Positions 51,195 through 59,620 of a stretch of 64,000 nucleotides of DNA are shown here, piece after piece. The DNA is from Bin87 sp034423115 (lineage in GTDB: Bacteria; Chloroflexota; Dehalococcoidia; Lucifugimonadales; UBA3495), in NCBI GenBank assembly GCA_034423115.1, contig DAOUJD010000037.1, positions 1 to 64,000 of the forward strand. Reading direction: 5' to 3'. The notes beneath the pieces are model-generated. The model searched no databases and had not been told where the DNA came from. It saw only the letters and a list, made by a program, of their open reading frames with translations. A program made the position numbers and the translations under genes. The first letter of the stretch is position 1. The number at the start of each line of letters is the position of its first letter.

Positions 51195-52025
51195 ATGGTC
51201 ACGATCAGTACACCGGAAGAATTGCTGCGCGTGCTCCGCGAAAACCCGGAGTGGAAAGAAGCCGTGCGCCGCGAAATCCTCACCGAGGAGTTACTGAACC
51301 TGCCCGCCCGTTTCGACCGTTTCGCGGCGAGCACCGAGCAGTTTCAGTCAGAAACCCAGCAAGCCATCGGGGAACTCCGCCAGTTCCACGAAAACCAGCT
51401 CGAGTTCAATGAAGACCAACGCCAGTTCAACGCCGACACGAAGGAATTCATCGCAGACCAGCGCCAGTTCAACGCCGACACGAAGGAATTCATCGCAGAC
51501 CAGCGGCGGTTCAACGAAGACCAGCGCCAGTTCAATGCCCGAGTGGAAGGCTTCATGGAGCGGACCGACGCGCGGTTCGACAGGATCGAGGATGACATCT
51601 CAAACATGCGGGGCGAATACGCCCGCAACAGCGCCATTCGCGAAGCCGATTTCATCGCTGAGAATATGGGATTCCAACTGGTTCGGGTCCTGACCTGGGA
51701 TGACTTGAGGGATCTCCTGCGGACAGCGGATACGACGGGAATACCGACATCACAATTGCAAAGTTTCCGACGCGCCGATTTGGTAATCGAAACAGTCGAT
51801 GCAGGTGGGGCTACCAACTACATCGCTGTGGAAGTCTCCAACTCCGCAGACGAGCGAGACACTCGTCGGGCGATTCGCAACGCCGGATTCCTTACGCGAT
51901 TCACGGGCCACTCTGCCCTTGCGGCCATCGCCAGCGTTCGCAACGATCACCGAATTCAAGGCGCCATTGACAGCGGGCAGGTGCATTGGCATCCGCTGGC
52001 AAACCGAGAACGGTCCGCGGAGTAA
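51195..52025 (+). CDS. Coiled-coil protein with PD-(D/E)XK-like domain and 42-bp repeats
   Basis: A 276-aa protein. An extended coiled coil (about 30-150) holds a repeated 14-residue unit NADTKEFIADQRQF, encoded twice by 42-bp direct repeats at 51429-51470 and 51471-51512. The C-terminal domain has RADLVIETVD and YIAVEVSNSADERD, which fit the acid positions of a PD-(D/E)XK-like fold, but with ExS in place of ExK. It resembles DUF3782-type proteins. Whether it cuts DNA is unclear. A TATAAT lies 22 bp before the start. An alternative role is DNA binding without cleavage. Confidence 0.65.
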   Translation: MVTISTPEELLRVLRENPEWKEAVRREILTEELLNLPARFDRFAASTEQFQSETQQAIGELRQFHENQLEFNEDQRQFNADTKEFIADQRQFNADTKEFIADQRRFNEDQRQFNARVEGFMERTDARFDRIEDDISNMRGEYARNSAIREADFIAENMGFQLVRVLTWDDLRDLLRTADTTGIPTSQLQSFRRADLVIETVDAGGATNYIAVEVSNSADERDTRRAIRNAGFLTRFTGHSALAAIASVRNDHRIQGAIDSGQVHWHPLANRERSAE

Positions 52026-52052
52026 TAAACGACCGCTCCCGACCAACCAAAC

Positions 52053-52658
52053 CTACCCCTCTATCGCTCCGATCACATCGTCCGCCGTCGCCACCCACGC
52101 CATGCGGGGGAAGATGATATCCATGCACACGTCGTGCTCGGTGGACGTGCCCGCCGCGCAGCAGTCCCGCACCACGATGCAATCGTAGTCCTTGTCCCGC
52201 GCGTCCCGCAGCGAACCTTCCACTACGCCCGTCGTCGAGTAACCCGTCAGGATCAGCGTGGTGATCCCGAACCGCCGCAGGTACACCTCGATGTCCGTGG
52301 TGTTGAACGGGCTGGTGGTGTGCTTGATGACCACCGGGTCCTCGGGTCGAGGCGCCAACTCCGACACAACTTCCGCGTCATGAGAGCCGGCGGTCAGGCG
52401 CGGTCCGGCGTCAGCCGCGCTGGCCGGCGCTCCGAAGGGTGGACGCGGCGCGTCCCGACGGTCGGGCCGGCGGTTCACCACCACGTAAATCACCGGCATC
52501 CCAACGGCGCGAGCCTTTTCCAGCAACCGCACGCTGTTGGCGATGATCTCCTCACCCGTATACGGCTGCACCGGCATTGCGCCGCCCTTGATCAACTCGT
52601 TCTGCATATCCTGGATCAGCAGGGAGGTTTGGGTCGGGTCAATCCTTACGTCAGGCAT
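52053..52658 (-). CDS. Isochorismatase-like hydrolase lacking the catalytic Cys
   Basis: A 201-aa protein of the isochorismatase-like superfamily. Asp17 (LIQDMQNEL) and the Lys (VIKHTTSPF) are kept. The segment where amidase members have TNVCVES reads TTGVVEGS, so the nucleophilic Cys is absent. Cys-less members can act as vinyl-ether hydrolases, as PhzD and EntB do without a covalent Cys. The ligand is unknown. It overlaps the upstream gene by 8 bp. Confidence 0.8.
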   Translation of the reverse strand: MPDVRIDPTQTSLLIQDMQNELIKGGAMPVQPYTGEEIIANSVRLLEKARAVGMPVIYVVVNRRPDRRDAPRPPFGAPASAADAGPRLTAGSHDAEVVSELAPRPEDPVVIKHTTSPFNTTDIEVYLRRFGITTLILTGYSTTGVVEGSLRDARDKDYDCIVVRDCCAAGTSTEHDVCMDIIFPRMAWVATADDVIGAIEG

Positions 52659-53427
52659 AACTCTCCTTCGTCAACTCAGATGCTTTGGCATCCGTTGGTT
52701 GTTCGCGACTAACGTATGCGGGCAGTCGTTTGTCGCCCGGTCGGGGAAATTCCGCGCCCTCGCTGCCGAACCGCACGCCGTGGGCCCGCATCATCGCCGA
52801 GGCGTTGGCCCGCGCCACCGCCCGCAACACGTTGGACATTATCCCGCCATTCTTGCGAACACTCTTGGCCGGCGCTGCTACGACCTCCCGAGGCCCCGGT
52901 TCCAGCAGACCCCATCCATCAGGGAGCATCTCCGCCAGCACGACGCCCCGGGGCGCCATGATGTAGTGGTAGTCCGCGACGCCCAGAAAACGCGGATTAT
53001 GGAACTTGGTGGACACGGTCGCCAATCTATCCCGCAATCTTTCCTGTTCCCCAACCAGGCGTTCCAGGTCGCCGGCGGATGTGCGATAGGCTGGCGCATC
53101 GGCCAACTGGATCCGTCGGGCCAAGGAGTCGGCGCGCTTGCGTAGTCGGGCAATGTCGGCCTGAGTGTGGTTGTCCCGGGCAAAATCGGAGCGGGACACC
53201 TTGACCTCAACTACATATATCGCGTTGGCGGGCCCCACTCCGACCACGTCGACAATGGAACCCCACGGCCCTTGCAGCCGCACCTCCAGCCCGATGCATC
53301 GGCAACCGACTACGCAGTAGAGCCACTCCCAGGCTTCCCACTTTAGGCGGTAGGTCAGCTCCGATTCGCTGACCAACTTGAACCGTTGGAAGTCCGGCTC
53401 AACCTTCGTTGGATATTCCCCAATCAA
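52651..53427 (-). CDS. MmcB-like/PD-(D/E)XK-fold protein
   Basis: A 258-aa protein. The segment SIVDVVGVGPANAIYVVEVK carries an Asp and ExK pair typical of PD-(D/E)XK nucleases, as in MmcB-like DNA-repair proteins. A helical, Arg-rich middle (LRKRADSLARRIQLADA) and a basic C-terminal tail follow. It might act in DNA repair or restriction; no partner nuclease is known. It overlaps the isochorismatase-like gene by 8 bp, suggesting one transcript. The upstream neighbour is a luciferase-like oxidoreductase on the same strand. Confidence 0.6.
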   Translation of the reverse strand: MIGEYPTKVEPDFQRFKLVSESELTYRLKWEAWEWLYCVVGCRCIGLEVRLQGPWGSIVDVVGVGPANAIYVVEVKVSRSDFARDNHTQADIARLRKRADSLARRIQLADAPAYRTSAGDLERLVGEQERLRDRLATVSTKFHNPRFLGVADYHYIMAPRGVVLAEMLPDGWGLLEPGPREVVAAPAKSVRKNGGIMSNVLRAVARANASAMMRAHGVRFGSEGAEFPRPGDKRLPAYVSREQPTDAKASELTKESYA

Positions 53428-53436
53428 CGTTCGCCG

Positions 53437-54459
53437 CTACAGTTCTTGCAAGTCCCGCACGATGCGGCGCAACTGCTCCTGCTCGGCGTTGTCCGACGTG
53501 TGAATCGAAAAGTGCATCTCGTCCACCAAATCTCCATACTTTTCCCGGAACTTGCCGGCGATCTCATCGTACTCACCAATCGTGGCAAAGGCGTGGAGCA
53601 TTTCGTCAGGCACCAGGCCGGGCATCTCGTCCCACTTGCCCTCGCGCGACAGGCGGTGCAACTCCGTGCCGATCTCCTCGAAGCCGTGGCACTCCAGCAC
53701 CGGGAAGTAGGTGCGGGTGGACGAGTAGAAGGATATGCGGCGCCGCGTTTCCTCGGCCTGCTGCCGGATCGCTTCCTGATTCGGCCCCGTCACGATGAAC
53801 CCGCCGCCCACGATGTTCACGTCATCCGGGTTGCGGCCGGCCCGTCGCGCGCCCTCGGCCACGTTGGGCTGCACCACCTGCCGGATGTACTCTGGCGAGG
53901 TCAGACTATGCAGCATCAGCCCGTCGCTGATCTCTCCGGCCACCAGGCAGTTGTACCCGTTCACGGCGGCGGTGTACACCTCGGGAGGGTTGTATTCGCT
54001 GGGGCCAGGGCTGAAGAACGGCGTCATCAACGAGAACTGGTAGAAGTCCCCCTGGTATTCCAGGTTGCTGCCGGTATCCCAGCAGTTCCAGATGGCCCTC
54101 AGCGACTGCACGTACTCGCGCAGCCGCGACCCCGCCGAGCCGGTCCAACGGGTGGAAAAACGGCGCTCGATGTGTCCTTTTACCTGCGTGCCCAAGCCCA
54201 GGCGGAACCGGCCGTTGCTGCCGTCCTGCAGGTCGCGAGCGGTGTAAGCCACCACCATGGGCGAGCGCGGGAAGGCGATGGCAACGTGGGTCTCCAGCGT
54301 AACCCGGCTGGTGGATGTCGCCGCCACCGCCAGGGGCAGGAACGAGTCGTGCGCCGTCTCGTTGGTGGACACCCCGTCGTAGCCCATGGACTCGGCCCAA
54401 GCCGCCTCGGCGGCCACGGCGTTCAGGTCGTGGGATTTGAGGGAATAAACAACTCTCAT
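53437..54459 (-). CDS. Luciferase-like flavin-dependent oxidoreductase, copy 2
   Basis: A 340-aa LLM-class enzyme, probably F420-dependent (TIGR03617-like). TNETAHDSFLPLA follows the N-terminal strand, and RVTLETHVAIAFPRSP marks the conserved middle. The barrel is complete. It differs from the member at 34158 in length and in the loop regions. The substrate is unknown; oxidation of a small organic compound is likely. No metabolic partner gene is near. Confidence 0.88.
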   Translation of the reverse strand: MRVVYSLKSHDLNAVAAEAAWAESMGYDGVSTNETAHDSFLPLAVAATSTSRVTLETHVAIAFPRSPMVVAYTARDLQDGSNGRFRLGLGTQVKGHIERRFSTRWTGSAGSRLREYVQSLRAIWNCWDTGSNLEYQGDFYQFSLMTPFFSPGPSEYNPPEVYTAAVNGYNCLVAGEISDGLMLHSLTSPEYIRQVVQPNVAEGARRAGRNPDDVNIVGGGFIVTGPNQEAIRQQAEETRRRISFYSSTRTYFPVLECHGFEEIGTELHRLSREGKWDEMPGLVPDEMLHAFATIGEYDEIAGKFREKYGDLVDEMHFSIHTSDNAEQEQLRRIVRDLQEL

Positions 54460-54551
54460 GTGTGGTGGCTCCTGTCAGGATATGGTTGCACTGTGATTCG
54501 GTGGTCTACTCGGACCACTACAGCTTCAAAGTTGGGGGGAACACCAACTCA

Positions 54552-54860
54552 TCAGGACACGACTTGCTTCGTCGCGTCGGATGGGCCGCCGAGAAGGTCG
54601 TAATATACGTCCAACTGCGACCTGTCCTCGGTATCGGCCAGCGTTGCGATGATGTCGGCCACACTTTCGGCGTAGAGGAGTCCCCCGGCCTCATTGGGGA
54701 CGGCAACCTCCCAAATCTTGCTGCGCTCTTCCTTACTGAAGATGGTGGCCCATGTTCCCCAGGGGCGCTCATCGCCCCATCCGTGCGCTTCCAGGTATGC
54801 CCGCAGGTTCGCAATTGTCAGAGACTCCATCGCCTCTTTGTCCCGAATTTGCACCTTCAT
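54552..54860 (-). CDS. Small partner of the DUF4365 gene
   Basis: A 102-aa protein with a helix-rich start (MESLTIANLRAYLEAHGWGD) and a beta segment IWEVAVPNEAGGLLYAES. It overlaps the upstream DUF4365 gene by four bases (ATGA), so they are coupled. No family is certain. The pairing suggests a toxin-antitoxin or defence module, which is inference. Confidence 0.6.
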   Translation of the reverse strand: MKVQIRDKEAMESLTIANLRAYLEAHGWGDERPWGTWATIFSKEERSKIWEVAVPNEAGGLLYAESVADIIATLADTEDRSQLDVYYDLLGGPSDATKQVVS

Positions 54861-55339
54861 AGTGTTTCACCCATCGCCACTTTATCCATCATGTCGGTTA
54901 ACTGCGCACTGCTGAATACGTTGGTCATCGGAATACGAATCGTCACGCCGTTGCGGTTAGGTACAGGGTTGTGCCCCGTCAAAGAGAGCCAATAACCGCA
55001 GCGACGTAAGCAAAGTTTGTCATCAGTTTGCGTCAGCCATTCGGTTTCTTCGTCCGGCAAGAGAACAACAATCAGGATGAAAGGATGCTTTTCCACTCGA
55101 AGGTTATCGTAATCGCGTATTGGCAACGGAAAATGTACTGCATGCCCGTCTCTGCTCAAAAAGTCTTGCGACGTAGCCTTGGCCTGGAACCCGATAGTTT
55201 CTGAGATTGTAGCCCTTTTCAGAATCCCATCCACGCTCCTTCGATCCACCTTCGGCTCAATCACCTCGCAATCTGCATACGTGGCCACCGCGTTGATGTA
55301 AGCGAGCGAAAACCGTTCCTTCCTCGTGTTCAGGTCCAT
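54857..55339 (-). CDS. DUF4365 protein (PD-(D/E)XK-like)
   Basis: A 160-aa protein with the DUF4365 pattern. An early helical segment (NTRKERFSLAYINAVATYAD) precedes the core strand SVDGILKRATISETIGFQAK, where Asp and the QAK residues form the nuclease-like site. DUF4365 proteins are found in restriction-like and defence loci, but their activity is not established. It is the first gene of a coupled pair with the 102-aa gene. It is separated by only 1 bp from the pterin dehydratase gene upstream, so all three may be cotranscribed. Confidence 0.75.
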   Translation of the reverse strand: MDLNTRKERFSLAYINAVATYADCEVIEPKVDRRSVDGILKRATISETIGFQAKATSQDFLSRDGHAVHFPLPIRDYDNLRVEKHPFILIVVLLPDEETEWLTQTDDKLCLRRCGYWLSLTGHNPVPNRNGVTIRIPMTNVFSSAQLTDMMDKVAMGETL

Positions 55340-55340
55340 G

Positions 55341-55697
55341 TCACTCCGCCGGCGCGTGCTCGGCGTATAGCTGGTCGGTCTTGGCCGCCATGATGAAGTC
55401 GTTGCGGTGCAGGTTGCGGATCTTGTGCGTCCACCAAGTTACGCTGACGCGGCCCCACTCGGTGGTCAGGCGCGGATGGTGTCCTTCGGACTCTGCCAGT
55501 TCGCCCAGCGCGTTGGTGAATTCCAGGGCCTGCACAAAGTTGCGGAACTTGAACTGGCGGTCCAGCTTGGGTATGCCGGCCTCGTCAATCATCGCCCAAT
55601 CGTTGACTACGGGATGCAGTTCGGCTACTTCGGCGTCGGTAACGTGGGGAGAATCCCGGCGGCAGGCGGTGCATCGTTCACTGTAAAGTTCGGCCAT
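55341..55697 (-). CDS. phhB: 4a-hydroxytetrahydrobiopterin dehydratase (PCD)
   Basis: A 118-aa pterin-4a-carbinolamine dehydratase. The active-site segment EGHHPRLTTEWGRVSVTWWT is followed by HKIRNLHRNDFIMA in the family pattern. An N-terminal CTACRRD segment with two Cys is an addition also seen in some bacterial members. It recycles 4a-hydroxy-pterins after aromatic amino acid hydroxylation; no hydroxylase gene is in the window. The start at 55697 matches the family's length; a longer frame to 55853 has no match. Confidence 0.9.
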   Translation of the reverse strand: MAELYSERCTACRRDSPHVTDAEVAELHPVVNDWAMIDEAGIPKLDRQFKFRNFVQALEFTNALGELAESEGHHPRLTTEWGRVSVTWWTHKIRNLHRNDFIMAAKTDQLYAEHAPAE

Positions 55698-55932
55698 TGT
55701 GTCAACTCCAATTTTCGGCTCACGCGTACCCTCTTTCGCCCAAACTGTCATTGCGAATCCGCCTCTGGCAGACTGGACTACTCTCAATGGCAAATTGGGT
55801 ACGCATGAGCAATTTTCGGTAATTTGCGCTAATTCTAGCATAGCCCCGCTCAATCCTCCGCGTCCCGGCGCCTATGCGCTGGGGCTTTCGATCCTCCAGG
55901 CAATGCTTTCTCCCTGCCCCGTCGCGCCGCCC

Positions 55933-56284
55933 GTGACACTTCCCCCTTGCCCTTACTCTCCATCCATCCCTACCATCTAACTATCCAACCTCTCTGCAAC
56001 TACCCGACCGCCCGGATCCAACCCGTCGCCCAACCCCAGACCCGTCCAATTTCAAACTCCAAACGCCGCTTCGCCAAAACCGCTCACCGGCCCGCCAAAA
56101 CCATGATTATCGCCACCAAAACCACCCTCGCCACCCCCATCCAACCCCACCACCCACCTCACCGCCCTACTCAAATGAGCCGAAACGAGCGGAAATGAGC
56201 GGGATTTCCCAAAAATCTCCACCATCTCACCCCAATACTTCATCCTGCCGCAGGTCCGCCTATGGCGGTGGTATCCATGTAAAT
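55933..56284 (+). repeat. C-rich dispersed repeat, copy 2
   Basis: Begins GTGACACTTCCCCCTTGCCC, passes CCATCCCTACCATCTAACTA, contains CGGAAATGAGCGGGATTT, and ends CTGCCGCAGGTCCGCCTATG with TATCCATGTAAAT. It is the plus-strand equivalent of 30731-31056 and fills most of the gap between the pterin dehydratase and the isomerase genes. No coding pattern is seen. Length about 350 bp versus 326 in copy 1. Confidence 0.8.
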
Positions 56285-56409
56285 TTCTCCCACATCGCCG
56301 AAGCCGCCGCCGAAAGCAGACCGTCGCCCGCTCGGCAACTGTCCATCAACGCCGCAAATGCGGTATAGTTTCCGCCGACGCAACGCCGCCTTACACGGGG
56401 AGGGTTACC

Positions 56410-57225
56410 ATGATCTACGGCGCGATAACGAACTCCTGGCGCAACCAGCTTGACGATGCCGAGTTGGGCGACCTGATTTCGGAAGCCCACTCTCGCGGCG
56501 CGCGCCACGTCGAACTGCGACAGACCTGCCTCGGCGCCGCCGAATCGGGTGAGGGCAACGCCTGGCGACCCAACCTGGAAAACCTGGCCAACGTGGTGCA
56601 CAGATTCCCAGACCTCACGTTCGACCTTGCGGTAGCCCTGCCCTGCATCACCACCGACATCGACCCCGAGGGCGGGTTGTACCAGTCACAGCTGGAGGCC
56701 GCGCGCCTGGTGGGCCGTGGCCGTCCGCATCTGCGCACCGTTGATCCCGGCGCTACCGACACGCCGTGGGAATCTCCAGACGATGTTGCGGAGCCGGCGG
56801 CGCGCATCGTCCCGCTGGTACGGGAAGCGGCGCGTCAGGGCGTCATATTCTCTATGGAGAACTCCGGCCAGCCGTTGCGCTCCATGGCCCTGCTGGTGCA
56901 GGAAGCCCGCGCCCAACTGACCGACGAAGAGGGCCAGTACCTCGGCCTGTGCCCCGACCCCACCAACCAACTGCGGCGCCATCCCGATAGCCAGCCACTC
57001 GATGAGTTGGCCAACCTGCCCACCGACTACATCAAGATCGTGCACTTCAAGCAGGCACGGAACGGTGAGGCTATCGGCAGTGTCGACGACGGCGACCTGG
57101 ACTGCCACGCCATGCGGCGGATCCTGGACGGCAAGGCCTACGATGGCCCGGCGGTGATGGAGATCCCGCCTGCGGATGACGTGTTCGACAACCTGGCCGC
57201 CAGCTTCGCCTACCTCGATGCCTGA
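56410..57225 (+). CDS. Sugar phosphate isomerase/epimerase family protein
   Basis: A 271-aa TIM-barrel protein of the xylose-isomerase-like (AP endonuclease 2) superfamily. Features: EAHSRGARHVELRQ near the start, IFSMENSGQP, LGLCPDPTNQL and DYIKIVHFKQ, which would supply metal-binding residues. The reaction is not assignable; hydroxypyruvate-, tagatose- or inosose-type isomerisation is possible. A TATAGT at about 56363 is a candidate -10. It is followed by a palindrome and then argH. Confidence 0.85.
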   Translation: MIYGAITNSWRNQLDDAELGDLISEAHSRGARHVELRQTCLGAAESGEGNAWRPNLENLANVVHRFPDLTFDLAVALPCITTDIDPEGGLYQSQLEAARLVGRGRPHLRTVDPGATDTPWESPDDVAEPAARIVPLVREAARQGVIFSMENSGQPLRSMALLVQEARAQLTDEEGQYLGLCPDPTNQLRRHPDSQPLDELANLPTDYIKIVHFKQARNGEAIGSVDDGDLDCHAMRRILDGKAYDGPAVMEIPPADDVFDNLAASFAYLDA

Positions 57226-57260
<35 letters not shown>

Positions 57261-57281
57261 GCCGCACGAACCGCGTATCCC

Positions 57282-58628
57282 ATGGCCGACCACAGCGAAT
57301 ACACCGTTTCCATCCACTACGACCGGCGGCTGTATCGCCAGGACATCGCCGGCTCCAAGGCCCACGCCGCCATGCTGGCGAAGCAGGGCATCATCTCCCA
57401 GGATGACTGCGACAGCATCATCGCTGGCCTGGGCAAGGTGCAGGACGAGATCGAGCGGGGCGATTTCCCCTGGGACCCCAGCCTCGAAGACCTGCACATG
57501 AACATCGAGCGGCGTCTCACCGACCTTATCGGCCCCGCCGCCGGCCGCCTGCACACCGGGCGTTCTCGCAACGACCAGATCGCGCTGGACATGCGCCTCT
57601 ACACCCGGCAGGCCATCGCCGATGCCATCGCAGCCCTTCGAGACGTCCAGCGCGCGTTGACCCAACTGGCCGAGCAGAACGCCGGCGTCGTCATGCCCGG
57701 CTATACCCACCTGCAACGCGCCCAACCGGTGCTGTTTGCTCACCACATGCTGGCCTACTTTGAGATGTTCCAGCGGGACATTGGACGCTTTACCGACTGC
57801 GCGCACCGGATGGACGTGCTGCCCCTGGGCAGCGGCGCGCTGGCCGGCGTGCCCTACCCGACCGACCGCAACGCCGTGGCGGAGGCGTTGGGGTTCGACG
57901 AGATCAGCCCCAACAGCATGGACGCCGTGGCCGACCGCGATTTTCTGGCCGAGTTCCACGCAGCGGCGGCCATCACCATGATGCACGTGTCTCGGCTATC
58001 CGAGGAGATCGTAATCTGGTCCAGCCGCGAGTTCGACTTCGTGCGACTTGCTGACGAGTTCACCACCGGCAGCAGCATCATGCCCCAGAAGCGCAACCCC
58101 GACTTCGCCGAAATCGCCCGGGGCAAGACGGGCCGCGTGTACGGCAGCCTGATGGGGATTCTCACCGTGCTCAAGGGCCTGCCCCTCACCTACAACCGCG
58201 ATCTGCAGGAGGACAAGGAAGGATTCTTCGACACCGTGGACACCCTGCTGTCCACCCTGCGCGTGTTCGCCGACATGCTCCCCGGCATGACCCTGAACGC
58301 CGAGCGCGTGGAATCGTTGGCAAGCGAGAGCTACATGCTGGCCACGGACCTGGCTGACTACCTGGTGGGCAAGGGCGTCCCGTTCCGCGAGGCCCACGGC
58401 GTGATGCGCCGGCTGTGCCAGTATTGCGAGGTCGAGGGACAGTCGCTGTCGGATTTGCCGCTGAGCGAGTACCACAAGTTTTCGTCCCACTTCGGCGAGG
58501 ACGTGTATGCCATCACCGCCGTGGCGTCGGTCGCCGCCCGCGATAATCCCGGCGGCACCGCACCCAACCGCGTGGCTGAAGGTCTCGCCCGCGCCCAATC
58601 GATCCTGCGGGAGGCCGGAGCGCTATGA
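57282..58628 (+). CDS. argH: Argininosuccinate lyase
   Basis: A 448-aa member of the fumarase/aspartase superfamily. It cleaves argininosuccinate to arginine and fumarate, the last step of arginine biosynthesis. Motifs: TGRSRNDQIALDMRL (about 88-102), PGYTHLQRAQP (about 133-143, with the catalytic His), and the signature GSSIMPQKRNPD (about 263-274). Length is typical for bacterial ArgH. No argG or other arg gene is in the window. A helical 58-codon frame follows, overlapping the stop by ATGA, which I do not call. Confidence 0.95.
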   Translation: MADHSEYTVSIHYDRRLYRQDIAGSKAHAAMLAKQGIISQDDCDSIIAGLGKVQDEIERGDFPWDPSLEDLHMNIERRLTDLIGPAAGRLHTGRSRNDQIALDMRLYTRQAIADAIAALRDVQRALTQLAEQNAGVVMPGYTHLQRAQPVLFAHHMLAYFEMFQRDIGRFTDCAHRMDVLPLGSGALAGVPYPTDRNAVAEALGFDEISPNSMDAVADRDFLAEFHAAAAITMMHVSRLSEEIVIWSSREFDFVRLADEFTTGSSIMPQKRNPDFAEIARGKTGRVYGSLMGILTVLKGLPLTYNRDLQEDKEGFFDTVDTLLSTLRVFADMLPGMTLNAERVESLASESYMLATDLADYLVGKGVPFREAHGVMRRLCQYCEVEGQSLSDLPLSEYHKFSSHFGEDVYAITAVASVAARDNPGGTAPNRVAEGLARAQSILREAGAL

Positions 58629-58805
58629 CCGGCATCATCGCCAGCCGCTTTCGCCGGATTCTCGTTGCGTGTGCGGCGTGGCAATCTCGATGGTACCTGC
58701 GTCGTTTCCGCAATCATGGCAAGGCCGCATGGACCCACAGGGCCGTCGTCAGCGGCGCTGAAGCTTTGGCAATGAATACTGAACTGCGGCCGTGGCTATG
58801 AACCG

Positions 58806-59516
58806 ATGAGCGCGAACTCCGATACAACCGCCGCCCACGTGCAGATTGCCCCGTCGGTGCTGGCTGCCGATTTCGGCCGGCTGTCCCAGCAGGTGCGGGA
58901 TGCTGATGCGGCCGGCGCGGACCTGATCCACGTGGACATCATGGATGGCCGGTTCGTGCCCAACATCTCCTTCGGCGAGGTGGTGGTGGATGCCATCCGG
59001 AGCGCAACGGACCTTCCCTTGAATCTCCACCTGATGGTGCACGAACCGGACCGCCTGATGCCCGGGCTGGTGAAGGGCATCACCGACCAGGTGCTGGTGC
59101 ACGCGGAGGCTTGCGCTCACCTCCACCGCACCATCGGGTACGTCAAGGAGCAGGGATGCCAGGTGGGGGTTGCCATCAATCCTGCCACTCCAATTGCAGC
59201 CGTGGAAGAGGTGCTGCCCGACCTGGACATCGTGCTGGTGATGACAGTGAATCCCGGTTTCGGAGGGCAATCGTTCATACCATCGGCCCTGGGCAAGTTG
59301 CGTCGGCTTTATGGCATCATCCAGGAGAATGGCTATGCCACCCAACTGGAGGTCGATGGCGGCGTCAAGGCAGATGCCACGGCCCGTGACTCGGTGTCCG
59401 CCGGCGCAGGAATATTGGTGGCCGGAACCGCGATCTTCAACCGGGAGCAGTCGGTGGCAGAAGCAATGGCCGCCATGCGCGAAAGCGTGGTCGGCCTGGC
59501 GCCCGGACAATCATAA
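58806..59516 (+). CDS. rpe: Ribulose-phosphate 3-epimerase
   Basis: A 236-aa TIM-barrel epimerase that interconverts ribulose 5-phosphate and xylulose 5-phosphate. APSVLAADFGRL (about 16-27), HVDIMDGRFVPNISFG (about 41-56, with the metal-binding His and Asp) and VMTVNPGFGGQSFIP (about 143-157) are diagnostic. GGVKADA and the phosphate-binding VAGTAIF follow. The N-terminal extension of about 13 residues is slightly long. It serves the pentose phosphate pathway. The palindrome at 59557 follows. Confidence 0.95.
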   Translation: MSANSDTTAAHVQIAPSVLAADFGRLSQQVRDADAAGADLIHVDIMDGRFVPNISFGEVVVDAIRSATDLPLNLHLMVHEPDRLMPGLVKGITDQVLVHAEACAHLHRTIGYVKEQGCQVGVAINPATPIAAVEEVLPDLDIVLVMTVNPGFGGQSFIPSALGKLRRLYGIIQENGYATQLEVDGGVKADATARDSVSAGAGILVAGTAIFNREQSVAEAMAAMRESVVGLAPGQS

Positions 59517-59556
59517 GGGCTCCCCACGCGGCAGGCCGTGCGGCGAACGCGAACCC

Positions 59557-59585
59557 GTAGGGGCGGGTTTGAAACCCGCCCCTAC
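59557..59585. repeat. Short GC-rich palindrome, GGGTTTGAAACCC type
   Basis: A perfect inverted repeat identical in sequence to the copy at 50218. It lies 40 bp after rpe and 36 bp before the end of the convergent HEPN-like gene. Confidence 0.9.
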
Positions 59586-59620
59586 CGAATCGGACAGCGT
59601 CGCCGCGATGGCAAGAACCG

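Noticed and set aside
58625..58801. 58-codon frame overlapping the argH stop by ATGA
   Set aside because: The overlap is attractive, but the basic, Trp/Arg-rich translation has no motif and no support beyond position.
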